Positions 20,705-33,260 are shown, numbered from the stretch's first letter. The stretch is DNA of 64,000 nucleotides from Chiua virens (GCA_019787685.1 JAHNUO010000017.1:248001-312000), one strand, 5' to 3'. Notes: generated by a model from the letters alone, not told the origin. A program made the numbers and translations.

Positions 20705-23124
20705 ATGGGCTCGGACGGCCCAAGTATCAGTCCAACGACGCCGCCACAACCCAATAAGCCACTCATTCCTCCCGATACAAAACCCGTTCATAGGCTCACC
20801 TCCATGAGTGGATATCACTCAGGAGACCTTTCACTGGGCCACACAGCCGTCTTGAACGACCTTGGCAAATATATGACGTTACCTTTCAAGAAGCTCGTTC
20901 GTCTTGTATTCGGGGACCCACACAATTGTCATCAAGTCATTGAGTCATTGAAGGCCAGTGGAACATTGAAAGTCAACGAGCGTGGCGCCCTTTCACACTG
21001 GGCTGCATTCCCGAAGGCACCTGCACAACTACCAGATACCGAAGATGTGGTATTTGCACCTATCGTCGGCATCATCAATGACATTCTTTCCAAAAATCCT
21101 GAATGCAGTTGTACCTTTTCATTGCGACCGGCTTCAGCTCCACGCTCTGACTGCAACAATACGTCCCGTCCCGACGCACATTTCATTTGGGGAAACCTAT
21201 CTGCCAATCAGACGGGGTGGTGGGATATTGTGGCTACCCTGGAGTATAAGAAAGCAAAGGGGAAGAAGGATCTGCCTGATGTCAGTTCCGCTGAACTCCA
21301 CAGAATTTGAAACTGATGCGTGATCTTAGAACGAACAGAAAATGATATGGAATCTCCACCATACCATGCGTGAAGATCCTCTACAGCGCTTTGCCTGGGG
21401 AATCACCATCGAGAACACGGACCTCAAACTTTGGTGTTTAAATTGTGCCATCCTCTGTGTATCCGAGCCGATAGATTTCACGACTGTAAGTAAATTTAGT
21501 TACCCACACTCTGTCATATCACTGAGGTCGCTCAGAATTTTCAACCTTTTGTGTCTCTCATCTCTTTGGTGGGCAGAAAGAATCTAGTGGACCTAGGCTG
21601 GGATCACCGTGGAACGCATTTGTGTTGATGGCATACATCAATATTGGTTCAATATCGGAGGTCACACGTATACCACAATGCACGCGCTGTCCACAGCTGG
21701 GGCCGATATAATCGTCAGCTGAGGTACTTGGGTTTATGAAGCCAAGGATGAGAACGGGAAGTTGGTTGCAATCAAGGATTCTTGGCGAGACGAAGATCGT
21801 GACCCGGAGGGACTGATTCGCGAGACAATTCTGAATGACATACGTGATGGCCAGGGTTTGGCCGCTGCAAACATGGCAGTGAATCATATTGTCGGAATCC
21901 GTGCATATGAGACTGTCCACATCAACAGTAAAGAAGATAAGACCTTTATACCCAGCGAGGCCGATGGCCCTCTGATGTGGGTAAACGTCAAGGACAAACC
22001 ATTGCTATCCCAGAGGCTCCATCGTCCCAGCACCGGCCATATACCCTCCGTTCCGGAGCCTTCATTCAAAATCACATATACGATGCGCGAGGTCAAGGCC
22101 AACAAAATCCGAACTGTACCTCGTCTTCACTTGCGAACTGTATTCGACGAAGTTGGGGAAACACTTACGACTGTCCATAAATTGTCACATGCATTTCGTT
22201 GTCTCTTGGGAGCATTGACGGGTAAGTTAGCAAAGTCACTCTCATGCGCGGGACTGACTTTCTTGGGACAACTTGAATAGCCCTCCAATATATGCACCAG
22301 GCTGGTTGGGTGCACTGGGATGTCAGCATCTCGAACGTGTTGTGGTTCAAGGATGAAAATGCAGGGATCGGAAAGCTGTCCGATTTGGAATATGTGAAAA
22401 AGGTTGGAAGTGTGGTCAATCACGAATTTCGAACGGTCAGTGAATGGTTCGAGCATTCTTACGATGAGACTGATGTTCCCATGTATGCTAGGGAACGTAT
22501 CATTACATGTCCGTCGAGGTGGAGACGCAGAACTACCTGTTTGTTCCCCGGGTCTCGAATTTGGAAGGATCTATTGGCGAAGATGGTCCCGCTCAAGCAT
22601 CCGATTCGGCACCACAAACAATGAGAGCTCCACCATTCCGTATGAACTCTCTTCATGACATAGAATCATGTTGGTGGATAGGGGTTTGGATTTTGCTGTT
22701 TTATACCGCCATGCAGAACCCATCCGAAGATGTCGAGATGCAGTTGAACCAGTATCAAACAGTGTTTCCCGACCCCCCGAATCCAGTCTTACGACGAGAT
22801 TACTTCATGTTTGAAAATACCTGGGGCAAAGGCTACTCGATGTTGTCACAAGCCTACAAAAAGTGGAGCTACGCTTTCTTCTCGATGTCATCGACTCTCC
22901 AGGATTACTATCATCTTTGGGAAAAACCGTTTATTACAGAGATGGCCCCTATCGTCCCTTCCAATTTTCCCTACGGGAAGCTATACGAGAAGGTGAGATC
23001 GGCACTCCACGGTTTGGGAGAGTGCGACGTCAATTTGGAACCTGTAGGAGATTTCATTCGAGAAAAGAGGAATTCAGATGCAATTGAGAGCTTGGAGGTT
23101 CAGATAGAGAAGAAGCTCAAGTGA
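20705..23124 (+). pseudogene. FunK1-type fungal protein kinase, inactivated
   Basis: Family of fungal-specific kinases expanded in agaricomycetes. Exons: 20,705-21,280, 21,330-21,485, about 21,535-22,221, 22,281-22,435 and 22,492-23,124, with clean GT..AG junctions. Recognisable blocks are 'WWDIVATLEYKKAKGKKDL', 'MIWNLHHTMREDPLQRFAWG', 'VAIKDSW' (the ATP-binding lysine), 'QYMHQAGWVHWDVSISNVLW' (catalytic loop), 'GKLSDLEYVKK' (metal-binding aspartate) and 'NSLHDIESCWWIGVW'. Defects: a small indel near 21,593 shifts the frame, TGA at 21,720-21,722 replaces an expected CGA, and the HRD arginine is tryptophan (TGG at 22,316-22,318, one C-to-T from CGG). The last exon is fully open. The promoter is covered by one arm of an inverted repeat. 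Confidence 0.85.
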
Positions 23125-23840
23125 AGTTGACGGATGGGCCTGAGCCTCTGACAATTATTCATCTTTTTTTTGTAGTACTGTACTAGATACATGTGACTTA
23201 CTAGTTTTCTGTCGCACTACTAGTAAGCTGGTTCGCCTTAAAAGAAATTTCCACATGTAGTTTTTGAAATTCAAATGCAGGTAAATCGAATTCAAAGTCC
23301 GATAACCCTCTCAGGCCTGTGGCTATAGACAGACACCATGACTGCCATCTCCAAATGCCGTGCCAGTAGCAACAGCAAGAACCTCCAAGTTGACGCAATC
23401 CGATGCTGGTGACCTTGCACAAGAGCGAGCACCTAGACATTTTCTCACTCTGCTCGTACCTTTGGCTTTGGGCCTTTCCTGAGTCTCTGCGATGGACTCT
23501 GTGTTGCGCAGAGAGCACTCTTGGACTTTGCGTCCATTGCGTCGCCCCATCGCCACCTCGTATCAAGTGACATTGGGGTTGAAGATGTGTGGAGTGTCGT
23601 TTGCACCTCTCTTGCCTTCATTTCATTCGCCCTACATACACTTGAAATGAGTCTTTCACCACATCATGATCAAATCCCGTTTCTCATCAACATGCCCCTT
23701 TCTTCCCTTTCTTCCCTTCCAGCGGCCCACACTGCCAGACCGTACACAAGCCAACTCCCTCGTTAAGCTTCAACGCCCATCTCTATTTGGGTCGGCACGC
23801 GTCGACTGGCTCGTTATATTAAGGCCAAGCTACGACGTCA
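23125..23840. repeat. Diverged copy of the FunK1 upstream sequence
   Basis: The part at about 23,400-23,600 aligns by eye with 20,285-20,500: 'TTGGACTTTGCGTCCATTG', 'GTCGCCCCATCGCC' and 'GACATTGGGGTTGAAGATG' have matches there. No kinase coding sequence follows, so a second FunK1 copy was either lost or never complete. The rest has no gene I can support. Confidence 0.55.
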
Positions 23841-24766
23841 TTAGTCCACCTTCCATGACAACAGTGAGTCAAATTTACCATGCATCTGCCACCAATTGAT
23901 TAAATCCTCCGTGTAGCCCCAAAACCCTTTCTCACGCACATTTAGGTCGAGTCGTGCTTCCTGGAAGGTCACCACCCGCGGATCAACCAAATTCCGACTC
24001 TCCAGATCACATACAATATAGCTGTACCGAGTCTCATCTAGAGTCCACAATATGAGCGCGCGAGTAGCCTGTCGCTCCAAAAAACGTCTCAGTCCCGCAG
24101 TGCAGGTGTGGGACATCGACCAGGGGAGAGAAAGGTGTGTGAGACTTTCCAACGTGGAGAGACCTAACGGTATAGTTGGCGAAGCCATCAGATGAAGATG
24201 AGTGATCTGGTGGAAGCAAGCAAAGTCAGGGAGGTGGGTGACTTTGAGTTCATCCAATGTCGCCCAACTAATATGCAACTCTTTCAAGACATGCAAGTTG
24301 TCCAAGGGTTTGAGAAGGGGATTGCGCGCCTTATCCTGGTATTCGCAACAGATGGTAAGTCTGGTTATCTTAGGACACAAGACGAGTGCCTTAGCAGCGG
24401 ATTCGATGTTGACAGATTGTGCGATGTGGAGCTCTTGCACATAGCAGGGTGCTTTCTGGTTGAGCTGATAATCGATGAAAGCTGCAGCCAACTGATTGTT
24501 GCGCAAATGAACCCGGGGATAGAAGTAGGGCTGTAACCTGGCACGAGGTGAGTATTCTCGTATTCAATGCAATATGGGAACTATTCTGACCATTCATGGA
24601 AATGTTTAGCCATGAGAGCATACTGGCGAACGTCTGGATCGTCCTTCAGCCACAACACGGTCTCTCGTTGGATTTCGGAGGGGAATTGGGGGAAAAGGAG
24701 ACACATGGCGTAGAGATTGGTTAAGGCTCGAAGATCAACAATGAAAGTGGAGGCCAGTCGAGGCAA
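23841..24766 (-). CDS. F-box/LRR-like protein
   Basis: Two exons, 24,766-24,591 and 24,537-23,841, join in frame across a 53-bp intron, giving 'HFHEW|LQPYFYPRVHLRNNQ'. The first exon reads 'FPSEIQRETVLWLKDDPDVRQYALMAK', the usual shape of a degenerate agaricomycete F-box. The second shows leucine-rich-repeat-like lines such as 'CPKITRLTICC', 'LHVLKELHISWATLDEL' and 'FHQITHLHLMA'. Family knowledge suggests a substrate adaptor for SCF ubiquitin ligase, but the F-box is weak. About 291 residues with no stop, so it may be functional. The start could lie at the internal ATG (codon 21). Confidence 0.6.
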
Positions 24767-24839
24767 TAATAAAATAAACTATGACCTGGACTCGCGTTCC
24801 CTTATAAACCTCCAGCCTGGGGCATGACGGAACTCTTCA

Positions 24840-25377
24840 AGTCATTCAGGTCGAAGTAAGTCAAATTTTTCTTGGGCTGCTGTGCAAAGACGCTAGAAAC
24901 TTCTTACCAAACCGGAATCAGTTCGGCGTATAAGCCCCCACCACACTGGCACTCTCGTTACTTTCTGACATGTCGCGAACGCTTAGTTATTTCTATACAT
25001 TTACTTCGTACATTCCCACTGACATCGGGCCATTCATTCCCCAACTTTTGGCTCAGCCGAACGAAGGTGGTGGCTCTTTGTGCCGGTGGCGAAAGGAACA
25101 CTTGGAAAGTCTTCACTGGCAAGTCATTCAGGCCGAAGTAAGTCAGATTTTTCCCAGGTCTTGTGCAAAGACGCTACTAGTAGAACTTCTTACCAATCCG
25201 GTATCAGGTCGCCATATAACTTGAATGCCCTCACCACAGTATAACTATTTTTACACATTTACTTCATACCTTCCCATCGGGCCATTCATTCCCCAACTAT
25301 TGGCTCAGGTTCGAACAACGAATACTGCAATGAGGGTGGACTGGCTCTTTGTGACGAAAGGGACAGTTGGTTAACCG
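24840..25377. repeat. Direct tandem duplication, two units of about 280 and 255 bp
   Basis: Unit 1 is about 24,840-25,121 and unit 2 about 25,122-25,377. Both start GTCATTCAGG..GAAGTAAGTCA, share 'TGTGCAAAGACGCTA', 'ACTTCTTACCAA', 'CATTTACTTC' and 'GGGCCATTCATTCCCCAAC', and end in a GGCTCTTTGTG segment. No coding content was recognised. Confidence 0.75.
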
Positions 25378-25394
25378 CCCGCGAAATCCAGCGC

Positions 25395-25740
25395 TTGTTC
25401 GTCATTGGACAGGACGCTCCGCCCACCCTTTCAAGTTCCAGCACAGGTGAGCCATTTTCATTTCCGATACGCGAAGCACACCATTTGCTCATCATTGGAC
25501 AAGAAAATTTGGCTACCCTTTCCAACGAAGCGGAGCACAAGTGCCACACTTGGCGTTTACATCTCTCATACGCAAAGCCCAGGCCCGAGGCTTGCTCTCA
25601 TCGGACAGGATTTTGGACACTCTTCCAACGAGAAATGGAACACAGGTACCAGTGATTTGTTTATCACACATAGTATGCGAAGACCAAGCTTACTGATCAT
25701 TGGACAGGCCACCTTTCAAAGAGGTATGGGGTGGATGAAT
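25395..25740. repeat. Four imperfect tandem repeats of about 90-105 bp
   Basis: Units start near 25,399, 25,488, 25,594 and 25,692 with TCATTGGACAGG or close variants. Inside each unit the order is CCTTTCCAACGA-like, GAACACAGGT-like and CATACGCGAAG-like. They end where plausible coding sequence of the next gene may begin. Confidence 0.7.
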
Positions 25741-26177
25741 TGTTTCTGTCGGCTGGAGTTCCGCGTGACATAAGGGCGCTGAACAACGATATAAGTACCA
25801 TGGAGAGGGTGGGATTCATCGAACACTGTAGTTCATGAGTACTATGTCTCAGAGTGAACTCGACACCCCCCGCAGCTCTTCCAACAGCGGCATGTTCCCC
25901 AGTCTTAATTCTACCGTACGCCAGCCACAGATTCACAGACATGGTGATAACCGGTGAGCAGTACCTGTATGATCTAGGACAGCATAGTTAATGAGCTTTG
26001 AATAGAACCTGGTGACTGCGTGGCCGAGGAATCAGGAGATTGGTAACACTGACAGACAATGTCCATGATCTGATTAACAAGGCAGATCGACAGGGTTCCC
26101 TGGGAAGGTCAAATGTACACCATACAGAAGAGTTAGTTTCATGAATTACATCCTACCCCGCCACTGACGAAGCACAG

Positions 26178-27324
26178 GGAAAACCGATTATTTGTGAACT
26201 ACAACATGTTGTTGAAGTATATTCCGGAAATCAAGGACTGCATCACTGACCCAGCCAATGTAAGCCTTCTGGACAGTGTGGTTAAGCAGGTGAGCTTTTC
26301 GGTTGATGTAGAGGAGTATCTTCACAGGTCCTAGTTGTCTGAAGGCGCTGATTCAGCTCGAGCGGACAACACGGCCAGTCTCAAGACCACGATTGTGACA
26401 TGGCTGGTGGAAATAGACCCTCCGCAACCTAGGTTGTCCCCGTACGACAAGCTAGGACGTGGTTTCCATAACGATAGCACAGCGAAACTCATCTGTCCCG
26501 TCGACTATGATTGGACCAACGTAGAGTAAGTATCCATTTTCCCAGCATGGAAGTGCTCAATGGACTATAAAGCAGACATCACCAGAAGATATTGGAGTGG
26601 CATCCCGAGTTCCTCATTACGGCGAACTCTTGGCCCCGTTTCCTCTACGAGCATAGTACGTATGATCACACGAAGCCTGCGGAAGGACTATTCAAAGGAA
26701 AGGCCCTAGTTCGAGTGAGTATATTAATTTAGTTTGCAAGCACCTCGTATCTCACTGCTCCTCAGGCCTTCAAACTCATTTTCACGTCACCTAGTTCCTC
26801 TGAGGACGCAGAAGATCCTGCGAGTCATGGCAACGCTGTTCCCTCCTCAAAATGTCGCCATGGTGAAAGACACACTCATGCCCATGTTGCCCGTCTGCTG
26901 AAGATGACCAGTGTTGAACCCCGGGCAATCGCCTACACGGCAGTTCAGGTAAGTGTGTCTCGTGGTGCCAGGGCAATGAACATAGTTTAAGCATTTCCAT
27001 AGGTTCGCTTTGCACTATCCAGTTGTGGATCTTGGAGGCTTGTGGACGAAATTTTCAACTACTCGGATTTTTATCGAAATATTGTGAAGTGGTTCGAGGA
27101 GACCGATGATCCAGAGGACAAAGGTTTCGTGGACAACCTACTACTGTGGTGGAATTGGTACGTTTCATTGCATATGAACTACATGGAACTCATAAATTTG
27201 CAACAGTGAAATTTTCGGCCGCGAAGGGATCACAGATTATGCTCCTCAGGTCGCCGAAAACATGTCTGTGATGAACTCATTCAAGAGGCGCCGAACGGGG
27301 GGAATGGGCAATGGACAGGCATAA
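26178..27324 (+). CDS. DUF6698-like agaricomycete protein, 5' end unresolved
   Basis: Exons 26,178-26,289, 26,335-26,525, 26,576-26,714, 26,766-26,948, 27,003-27,157 and 27,207-27,324 join in frame with GT..AG introns. Marks of the family: 'GADSARADNTASLKTTIV' followed by a conserved W, 'LICPVDYDW', 'FLITANSWPRFLYE', 'LFKGKALVRAFKLIFTSPSS', 'IAYTAVQVRFALSS' and 'LLLWWN'. The final exon ends in a basic tail 'SFKRRRTGG'. From memory this is a domain of unknown function (I recall DUF6698) found in mushrooms, often in many copies. No stop is present in these exons. The N-terminal part should lie between about 25,720 and 26,150; a possible piece is 'KRYGVDELFLSAG' near 25,725, but I could not link it. 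Confidence 0.65.
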
Positions 27325-28208
27325 CGGTGGACGCCGCGATCCTGGTGCTTTCTTGAGGAATGTATATATTACACTGAAGTATAGACAATCAGTTGTGTAG
27401 CATGGTCATCGGTGTGAACTCTCTTTTATATATAATGGTTATCCAGAAATTGCAATGTGCGTTTGAAGATTCAAGAATAAGTAATAGAGCCACTTCCTCC
27501 ATTGCTCGCAGATTCATTCTTCGGGATCACATGTCTCTGAAAGATATTAAGTCGGCATCTGGTGGTTAGATGAGATTACTGAAAAACTGCACTCATCACA
27601 GGATGAACTCCAAATGATCGAGATGCTGATGTCAGTGCTGTATCCAATTCGAAGCGATCCATAATGGCTAGTTCTGTTTATCTTATATACTTCATTCTTC
27701 AGGAGCTTGTGTTCCAAGAAGAGATTAGTCAACGTCTGGGGGTCAGGTGAGAGTGCTGAAGAACCGCTCTCGTCATAAGACGAACTCTGAATGACCATGA
27801 CCCTGGTGTAAGTGCTGTAGCCTTCCCAAAGGGTGCTATGTGGTGTACCCACACCTCAGCTAGACATCTGACATGTTTGAAACATCCCCAGGTGATTGTT
27901 CAGACGCCAATTTTCAGATACATTCTGATCGACAATGCCTGGGCCAGTTTTAAGGCACATTCGAGGCATTCTGTAGCAAGTCCAGGGGACTGATGTTCAT
28001 GGCTCAATAACCATGTAGAATATCATGGTAGGTTCGCTAATTCATTCACACAATGCAGATTACAGTGGTAAATCTAAATCACGTCGACAATGATGCAGTA
28101 TGGCCGACAAAATGATACTTGCGGCGAGAAAATCATGCCAATGGTACAGATTGGCCACCGGACCTACCGTTATAACCCACTTACAATAAATTATGCAATT
28201 GATACAAA
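27325..28208. repeat. Gene-free stretch with a diverged tandem pair
   Basis: Segments at about 27,547-27,668 and 27,723-27,842 resemble each other: both run from a GT(C)GGCATCTGG/CGTCTGGGGG start through 'GATGAACTCCAAATGA' or 'GACGAACTCTGAATGA' to 'GTGCTGTA'. The unit is about 176 bp. Nothing coding was recognised. Confidence 0.5.
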
Positions 28209-29341
28209 TTAGACACTATATAATAGGTTTATCGGCCATTCCTTTTTCTCGTGATGCAGTTCGCCTACCACCATCGAACCCGCCCACGGTGTATCACCAC
28301 CTTCATTCTTTACTTCCTCCCATACCAAGCCGGCAGCACTTGCCAACCTCAAGAAATTGTCGCACACGTGGGGCGCAGTGTACTTTCCGGCAGCAACATA
28401 CGCCCGCGCCTTCGCCGACCTGGTTAGAAGCGACATCAAACTGCGCACGAGCTCTTCGTGGGAAGCGTTGAAGTGCAACAAGTCCGACATGATCACGACA
28501 TCATAGCCCCGCAACGCATGGTCGGCGTGTTGTGAGAGGTCCCTGAAAGAAGACAGTCAAGAAGCATAGTAAAGAAGGCATGTAAGACGAGAGGACATGG
28601 AAACTTGACGTGGACAGGTCTGGACTGCAGATATTGCGAAACGAAATGAACGTCACCTACAAAAGTGGGATGGCGTCCGTTCCCCATTCATACCCAACAC
28701 AATATACTTGACACGGCAATCGATAATGAGGGTTATTTCTCTCGACGTTTGCTCTGAGGTTGCCAAGGATGACCTCATCTGGATAATCGGTAACAACAAT
28801 CAAGGATGGGGGCTGGACCGTGGTTGCGGCAAGGAGCGATGGCAGTCCAGAACCTGCCCCAAGCTCGATTACTATGGAATATCAGGATTAGTGCTCATAT
28901 AATAGAAGCAGGACGTCGTGTTCGATGTAAGTGGCTTACTCCGACGACCTGCCACCTGGATGATCCCCCGCTCGATCAGTTCAGCAAGCACAAGTGCGGG
29001 AGAAAAGAGCTGATCAGCAAGTAAGGTGTTCGCCTACGGAGAGGAGACGTCGTACACTGGTGAACATGCGGACGACCCGGATCACACCCACCTTTCCTTC
29101 CTACACAGGAAACATAATTATCACGATTTGGCATGATAAGAAAGGGTGATCAATTTACCTTGGGGGCCACTGTGAGTCTCAAGGGACCATACTGGACATA
29201 ACCCGGATCCTCATTCCTTTCGACCCCCAGAATCGTGAGCGCATCGGATAAGATATCTTCGGCGTCGTCGTCTCCATCACCACAGCTGGTAGGCAACATG
29301 CTCAAAGGCACTTTCGATCTCCGCGATCCAAATGGATTCAC
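28209..29341 (-). CDS. Nicotinamide N-methyltransferase-like (Methyltransf_16) SAM-dependent methyltransferase
   Basis: Exon 29,341-29,159 holds the N-terminus with 'GDGDDDAEDILSDALTILG'. A following exon near 29,026 gives 'ANTLLADQLFSPALVLAE' and 'LIERGIIQVAGRR'. The next (about 28,873-28,670) carries the SAM-binding motif 'IELGAGSGLPSLLAA' and 'VVTDYPDEVILGNLRANVE'. The last exon, 28,542-28,209, has 'GYDVVIMSDLLHFNASHEE' and 'KARAYVAAGKYTAPHVCDNF'. Motif order and spacing fit the fungal nicotinamide/protein-lysine methyltransferase family; the true substrate is unknown. All junctions are GT..AG and no stop was found, but the exact short exon near 29,090 is uncertain. The next 3.7 kb belongs to a duplicated block whose right copy contains a decayed version of this gene. 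Confidence 0.7.
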
Positions 29342-31880
29342 GATTCACTTCCCGACAGAGTTTGGCGGGAGCCAACGCTCCCACTCCGCACGCCATTGTG
29401 AACGCCAGCGCACCTCCGACGCCCAGCCAAGTTTAACTCGAGGGGAAAGCCCCTAACCTCATATGAACCGACGCCACAAGTATCTCATTTCCCAGTTGAA
29501 CTCTGGTTGAACTCCCTTGTTTTTGCTCCGAAAAAAGGGCGACAAATCGGATGAACAACGGAAGATAAATTACCGTAGTCCACCTAAAATGTTCACGCTC
29601 AGTCAATTGTGAAATTTCAAGTACAGTCGCGCTCGATCGATCACGGGTTGGGATGCAATGATGACGGTCCTTACCCTTTCACCCAAGCGCCTCACGGGTT
29701 CGGACGTCCCTGTATGATCCATCCCAGCCCACTGTGAGAAAAAAGAAAAATCATCAACGGAATGCCATACTGGTTCGTTCATCCCACTCATGATCAGCGT
29801 TTGCATGCTGTGGCGGGATCTCATCTTTCCTAGCCATCAAAACCCCGCCATCTCTCTCACGTTGAACCAACTTGGCATCTTTGTCCGCTACCTTTCCATT
29901 TGCACATGTGGGCGACCAGTATTATTCATTTCATGTCGTCATTCCATCATTGATATTGAGGTGCCACCCATCAACACGAAACAATGTCGTCATTTCATCA
30001 CATCCACACGATGCCGAACGTGTTTGTTTTGCCGTGTCATCCTTGGAGCTGATTCGTTCCGTCCGGCTGGCAAGGACGGTGGCGGCGGGATCTCGGTAAG
30101 CTTAGATGGCCCCACCGCCATCTTGGAAAAAAAAACCAGACAAATGCGGAACATTCCTGCCGCTTTTCGAGTGTCGCGCCGTTCTTCCTGTACTCGGGAA
30201 GTCAGACCTCCGAAACGACAGTCAGACATGACAGGTGATGGGTTCATTCTTCGCTGACAGCGATGCGTACCTATCTGATCCACCCGGGTCACGTTGGCAT
30301 CATCCCTATGGGCGCCCGCGCCAGACATGCCCGTGCGGCTACACGCCGCCGCCGCGACATCCCACGCTGTAGTGGGGCCACGCAGCCATGCTTTCATCCG
30401 AAGCGCGACCACCACCAAAATCGTCGACGCTCGAAAGAAGCACGAGAACCACTAAACTCACCGCGGAAATAACCTACCCGAATCAGAAGCAGAGTGGCCG
30501 CATCGATCGTTGATCTCGAAAAGACGACCAACCATTCGAAAGGCGCTCCCACTCCGGTGGCAAGGGTAACGCTGAGCGAACGTGCGCTGGAGAGAGATGC
30601 AAACTTGGGTCTTCATCTCCGTAGAGCCTGATATCCGAGGCGTTCCTGTGCGTCAGGGGAGGTGCCGCGTTGAGTCGAACCGGTTGTAGACTTGTCTCGG
30701 ATCAAAAACGCACAACTGCATTGGTGGAACAGAACCGTCCCACTGGGCTGGATTCGAACATGAAAAAATGCGAGGGGCTGCATGAAGTGAATCAAGCGTG
30801 CAACGCGCATGCACAGTGTGGCATGCAAACGACGCATTTTGGGTGGTGGGGATATTCGCTTCTTCCCCTATGATGCGCAGCGTCTTTTGAGCGGAGATCT
30901 CTGTTTTCGCTAGGCATGCATCCTCTGACCGCCATTTGGCACGATTAGGATGGCCATGGACATTAGTGACGCGTGGGGCTACGAGTGAACGAGGGAGGGG
31001 CGCATACCCCTAGTCTATAAGGCCAACCTGCACTGATATCAGATCGTTGCCATCTCCAAAAGACCAAAGCCCCGAGAATATTCACAAGGTGGGGCGACGA
31101 ACAAAAAAAGTATAGTGACACCCTGGCCCCTGGTGATCCGGATAGCACACAGCAGCCGAGATGCTTATCGTCGCCATCTCCCGACCAACGCGTCAAGCTG
31201 GTGGGAACGAGAAACTTAAACTTCAAGTTATCGGAGATGCCCGACAGTTGTGGAGCGGATCAAACGAGCCAGTCAGCTGTTTGTGTGGCTCTGCTGACGG
31301 TATCTCCTTGACGGTGGTACTGGAGGCTGGAGCGACGAATCGAGCGATATACCACATGGGAATGAAACACACACACCATCTTTTTATCTACGGTATTCAC
31401 CGATGCAAAGAGGAAGCTTGACTCGGACTCAGTCACATTGTTGCTGATAACTGTTGTAAAAATACTATGTACTAATGGTAATTGATAATTAATCGTATCA
31501 GCACCGTCGTGAGTCGACTCAGAGTGGGAACCAAAATCCGAGTGCCTGGCATGATAATGAGTGTTCAAGAGCACTGATAATGGTATTTTCGGTGCACGTT
31601 TACAAGCGCCTGTGACACTAATTTTCAGTAGACCAAATGACCACATCAGTGACCATTTTCGACATACAATTATCGGTGACTGTCACTTTTTATCGGTGAC
31701 GCTGGCACATATTTCACGCGCCAACGGACGTTGATTATCGGTTGACCGTACTTTTTGCAGTGCTATGGACGACATGATCACATAATCACGGCAGACTCGG
31801 CTTGATCGGTTTAAGGCTTAAGCTTCAAGTTACGTACAGTTCACCAAATCGACGGCAGTGCACCGTTCTAGACGAGGCAC
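28300..31880. repeat. Left unit of a segmental tandem duplication
   Basis: Long stretches match 33,440-36,390 at an offset falling from about 5,150 to 4,500 bp, reflecting indels. Clear examples are 29,770-29,900 with 34,650-34,790, 30,170-30,290 with 35,040-35,160, and 30,540-30,750 with 35,360-35,600. Besides the methyltransferase gene, the unit holds a relic of the CFA20 gene 3' end near 30,612-30,650. The 29,400-31,900 part has no gene I can support. Confidence 0.8.
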
Positions 31881-33260
31881 CTACTACTGCATTGTTCCCT
31901 ACTACATGAGGCTACATCAGCCAACTCGAAATAACATAGTAAACTCGAAGGACCTCAGGCTGAACATCGCATATGATAACGGCCGTCTGTCAGTACGATT
32001 ACGAAGCAATTCAGAGACTTATCGAAACACTATCTTCTCCTCAAAAAAAGGTTTGAAATAAGCAGTTTCATGCTTACCTCTTCACGTTATCCCTGGATCA
32101 AGCGCGCGGATCTCACGCACGGACATCCGTGAACGCATGAAACCCCCGCACAGAGGAGTGAGTGTTCATCGATCATCTCTCGGTCCGCTCTCTTGCCGAC
32201 GCGCAGGACGACGTGAAGGAATCCTACGGTCGTACATGCTATGGATTTCAAAATGATATACATGCATATGCATACCTAGCCAGTGAGTATGTACAATCAG
32301 CGTTGGATCCATATCACGATCCTCCTCATTTTCTAAATGTTGAAGGTGCGTGTATGAAATACATACAAATAAACGAACAGAACGAAAGATAGAAGACAAC
32401 TTAGACAAGTAACAATCATACAGCTAAAAATCACTGGTAGGAACGATTACCCACTGCGATGTTCGCGATCGTATCGGCGCTTGCGGCGATCAGACCGGAC
32501 ACGGAATGGATACCTATCAATGTGGCAGGTCCGATAAATTTGAACTTGACCCCCCACTCATTTCTTGTTTTCAGAGTCACAGAGTCACAGATACGCGCAC
32601 TTTTCTGATGGAAAACATGCTTGCTTGTTCAAAAGGGCAGAAATTCCAAGCCATACTCCTGGCCCTGGGCTCCGGTAGAAATACAGAGCGTCGCTTCGAC
32701 CCAGGCTACTACTACAGGATTTGAAACCTTGTTTCCTTCATCTCGCACCCTGTAGCAGTCTTTGCAAAGATTGATTGAATTGTTTTAGAACAGATTGCGC
32801 TCCGCGTTCCGTCTTCCAGAGGTGTGACAGCATGGTTAACATGAAACTCGGCTCAGGTGCAGTGGAGCATCATGACGTGGGCGCACGGCCACTCCTGTTC
32901 ATCTACGCCCTACACTACTTGTCGTACGAAACGACCCATGGTCAAGCATGACCACGCATCGACGAACACCCCATATCATGTTACCGTGCTCGTGCCTAAC
33001 GAATACCTCACAACCTACGCTACTCGTCGTGAGCCAACTTGTCTGTCTTAGCCTACGTTCTGGAGATGACCGCGAGGCGCCGAAGCAAACCACCTGTGCA
33101 TCACCCCCGCCTGGCTCATATAGCCTATCATTATCGTGAAGAGCGTGCTCGGTCACTGAGAAACTCAACCACTAGCTTGACCTGTATGAGTATCGCGGAT
33201 GAACCCTTGGTCCGGCGAAAGCCCCTAAAAGCACCGAATCCCCAAGGATTGGCGGATTAT
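31881..33260. other. Gene-free stretch between the duplicated units
   Basis: I see no coding exon, RNA gene or clear repeat here. The composition is mixed, with short unrelated open frames on both strands. Confidence 0.45.

Noticed and set aside
19793..20723. Two similar open frames of 67-104 codons in opposite directions
   Set aside because: They are the two arms of the inverted repeat read in the same register; no family or initiation context supports a protein.
29990..30418. Open frame of 142 codons on the minus strand in the left duplicated unit
   Set aside because: The matching segment of the right unit breaks the frame with many indels, and there is no recognisable domain.
30720..30760. 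GTTCGAATCC-like B box on the minus strand, repeated near 35,570
   Set aside because: It resembles a tRNA T-arm, but no A box, acceptor stem or anticodon arm can be drawn in the 60-70 bp upstream. It recurs because of the segmental duplication.
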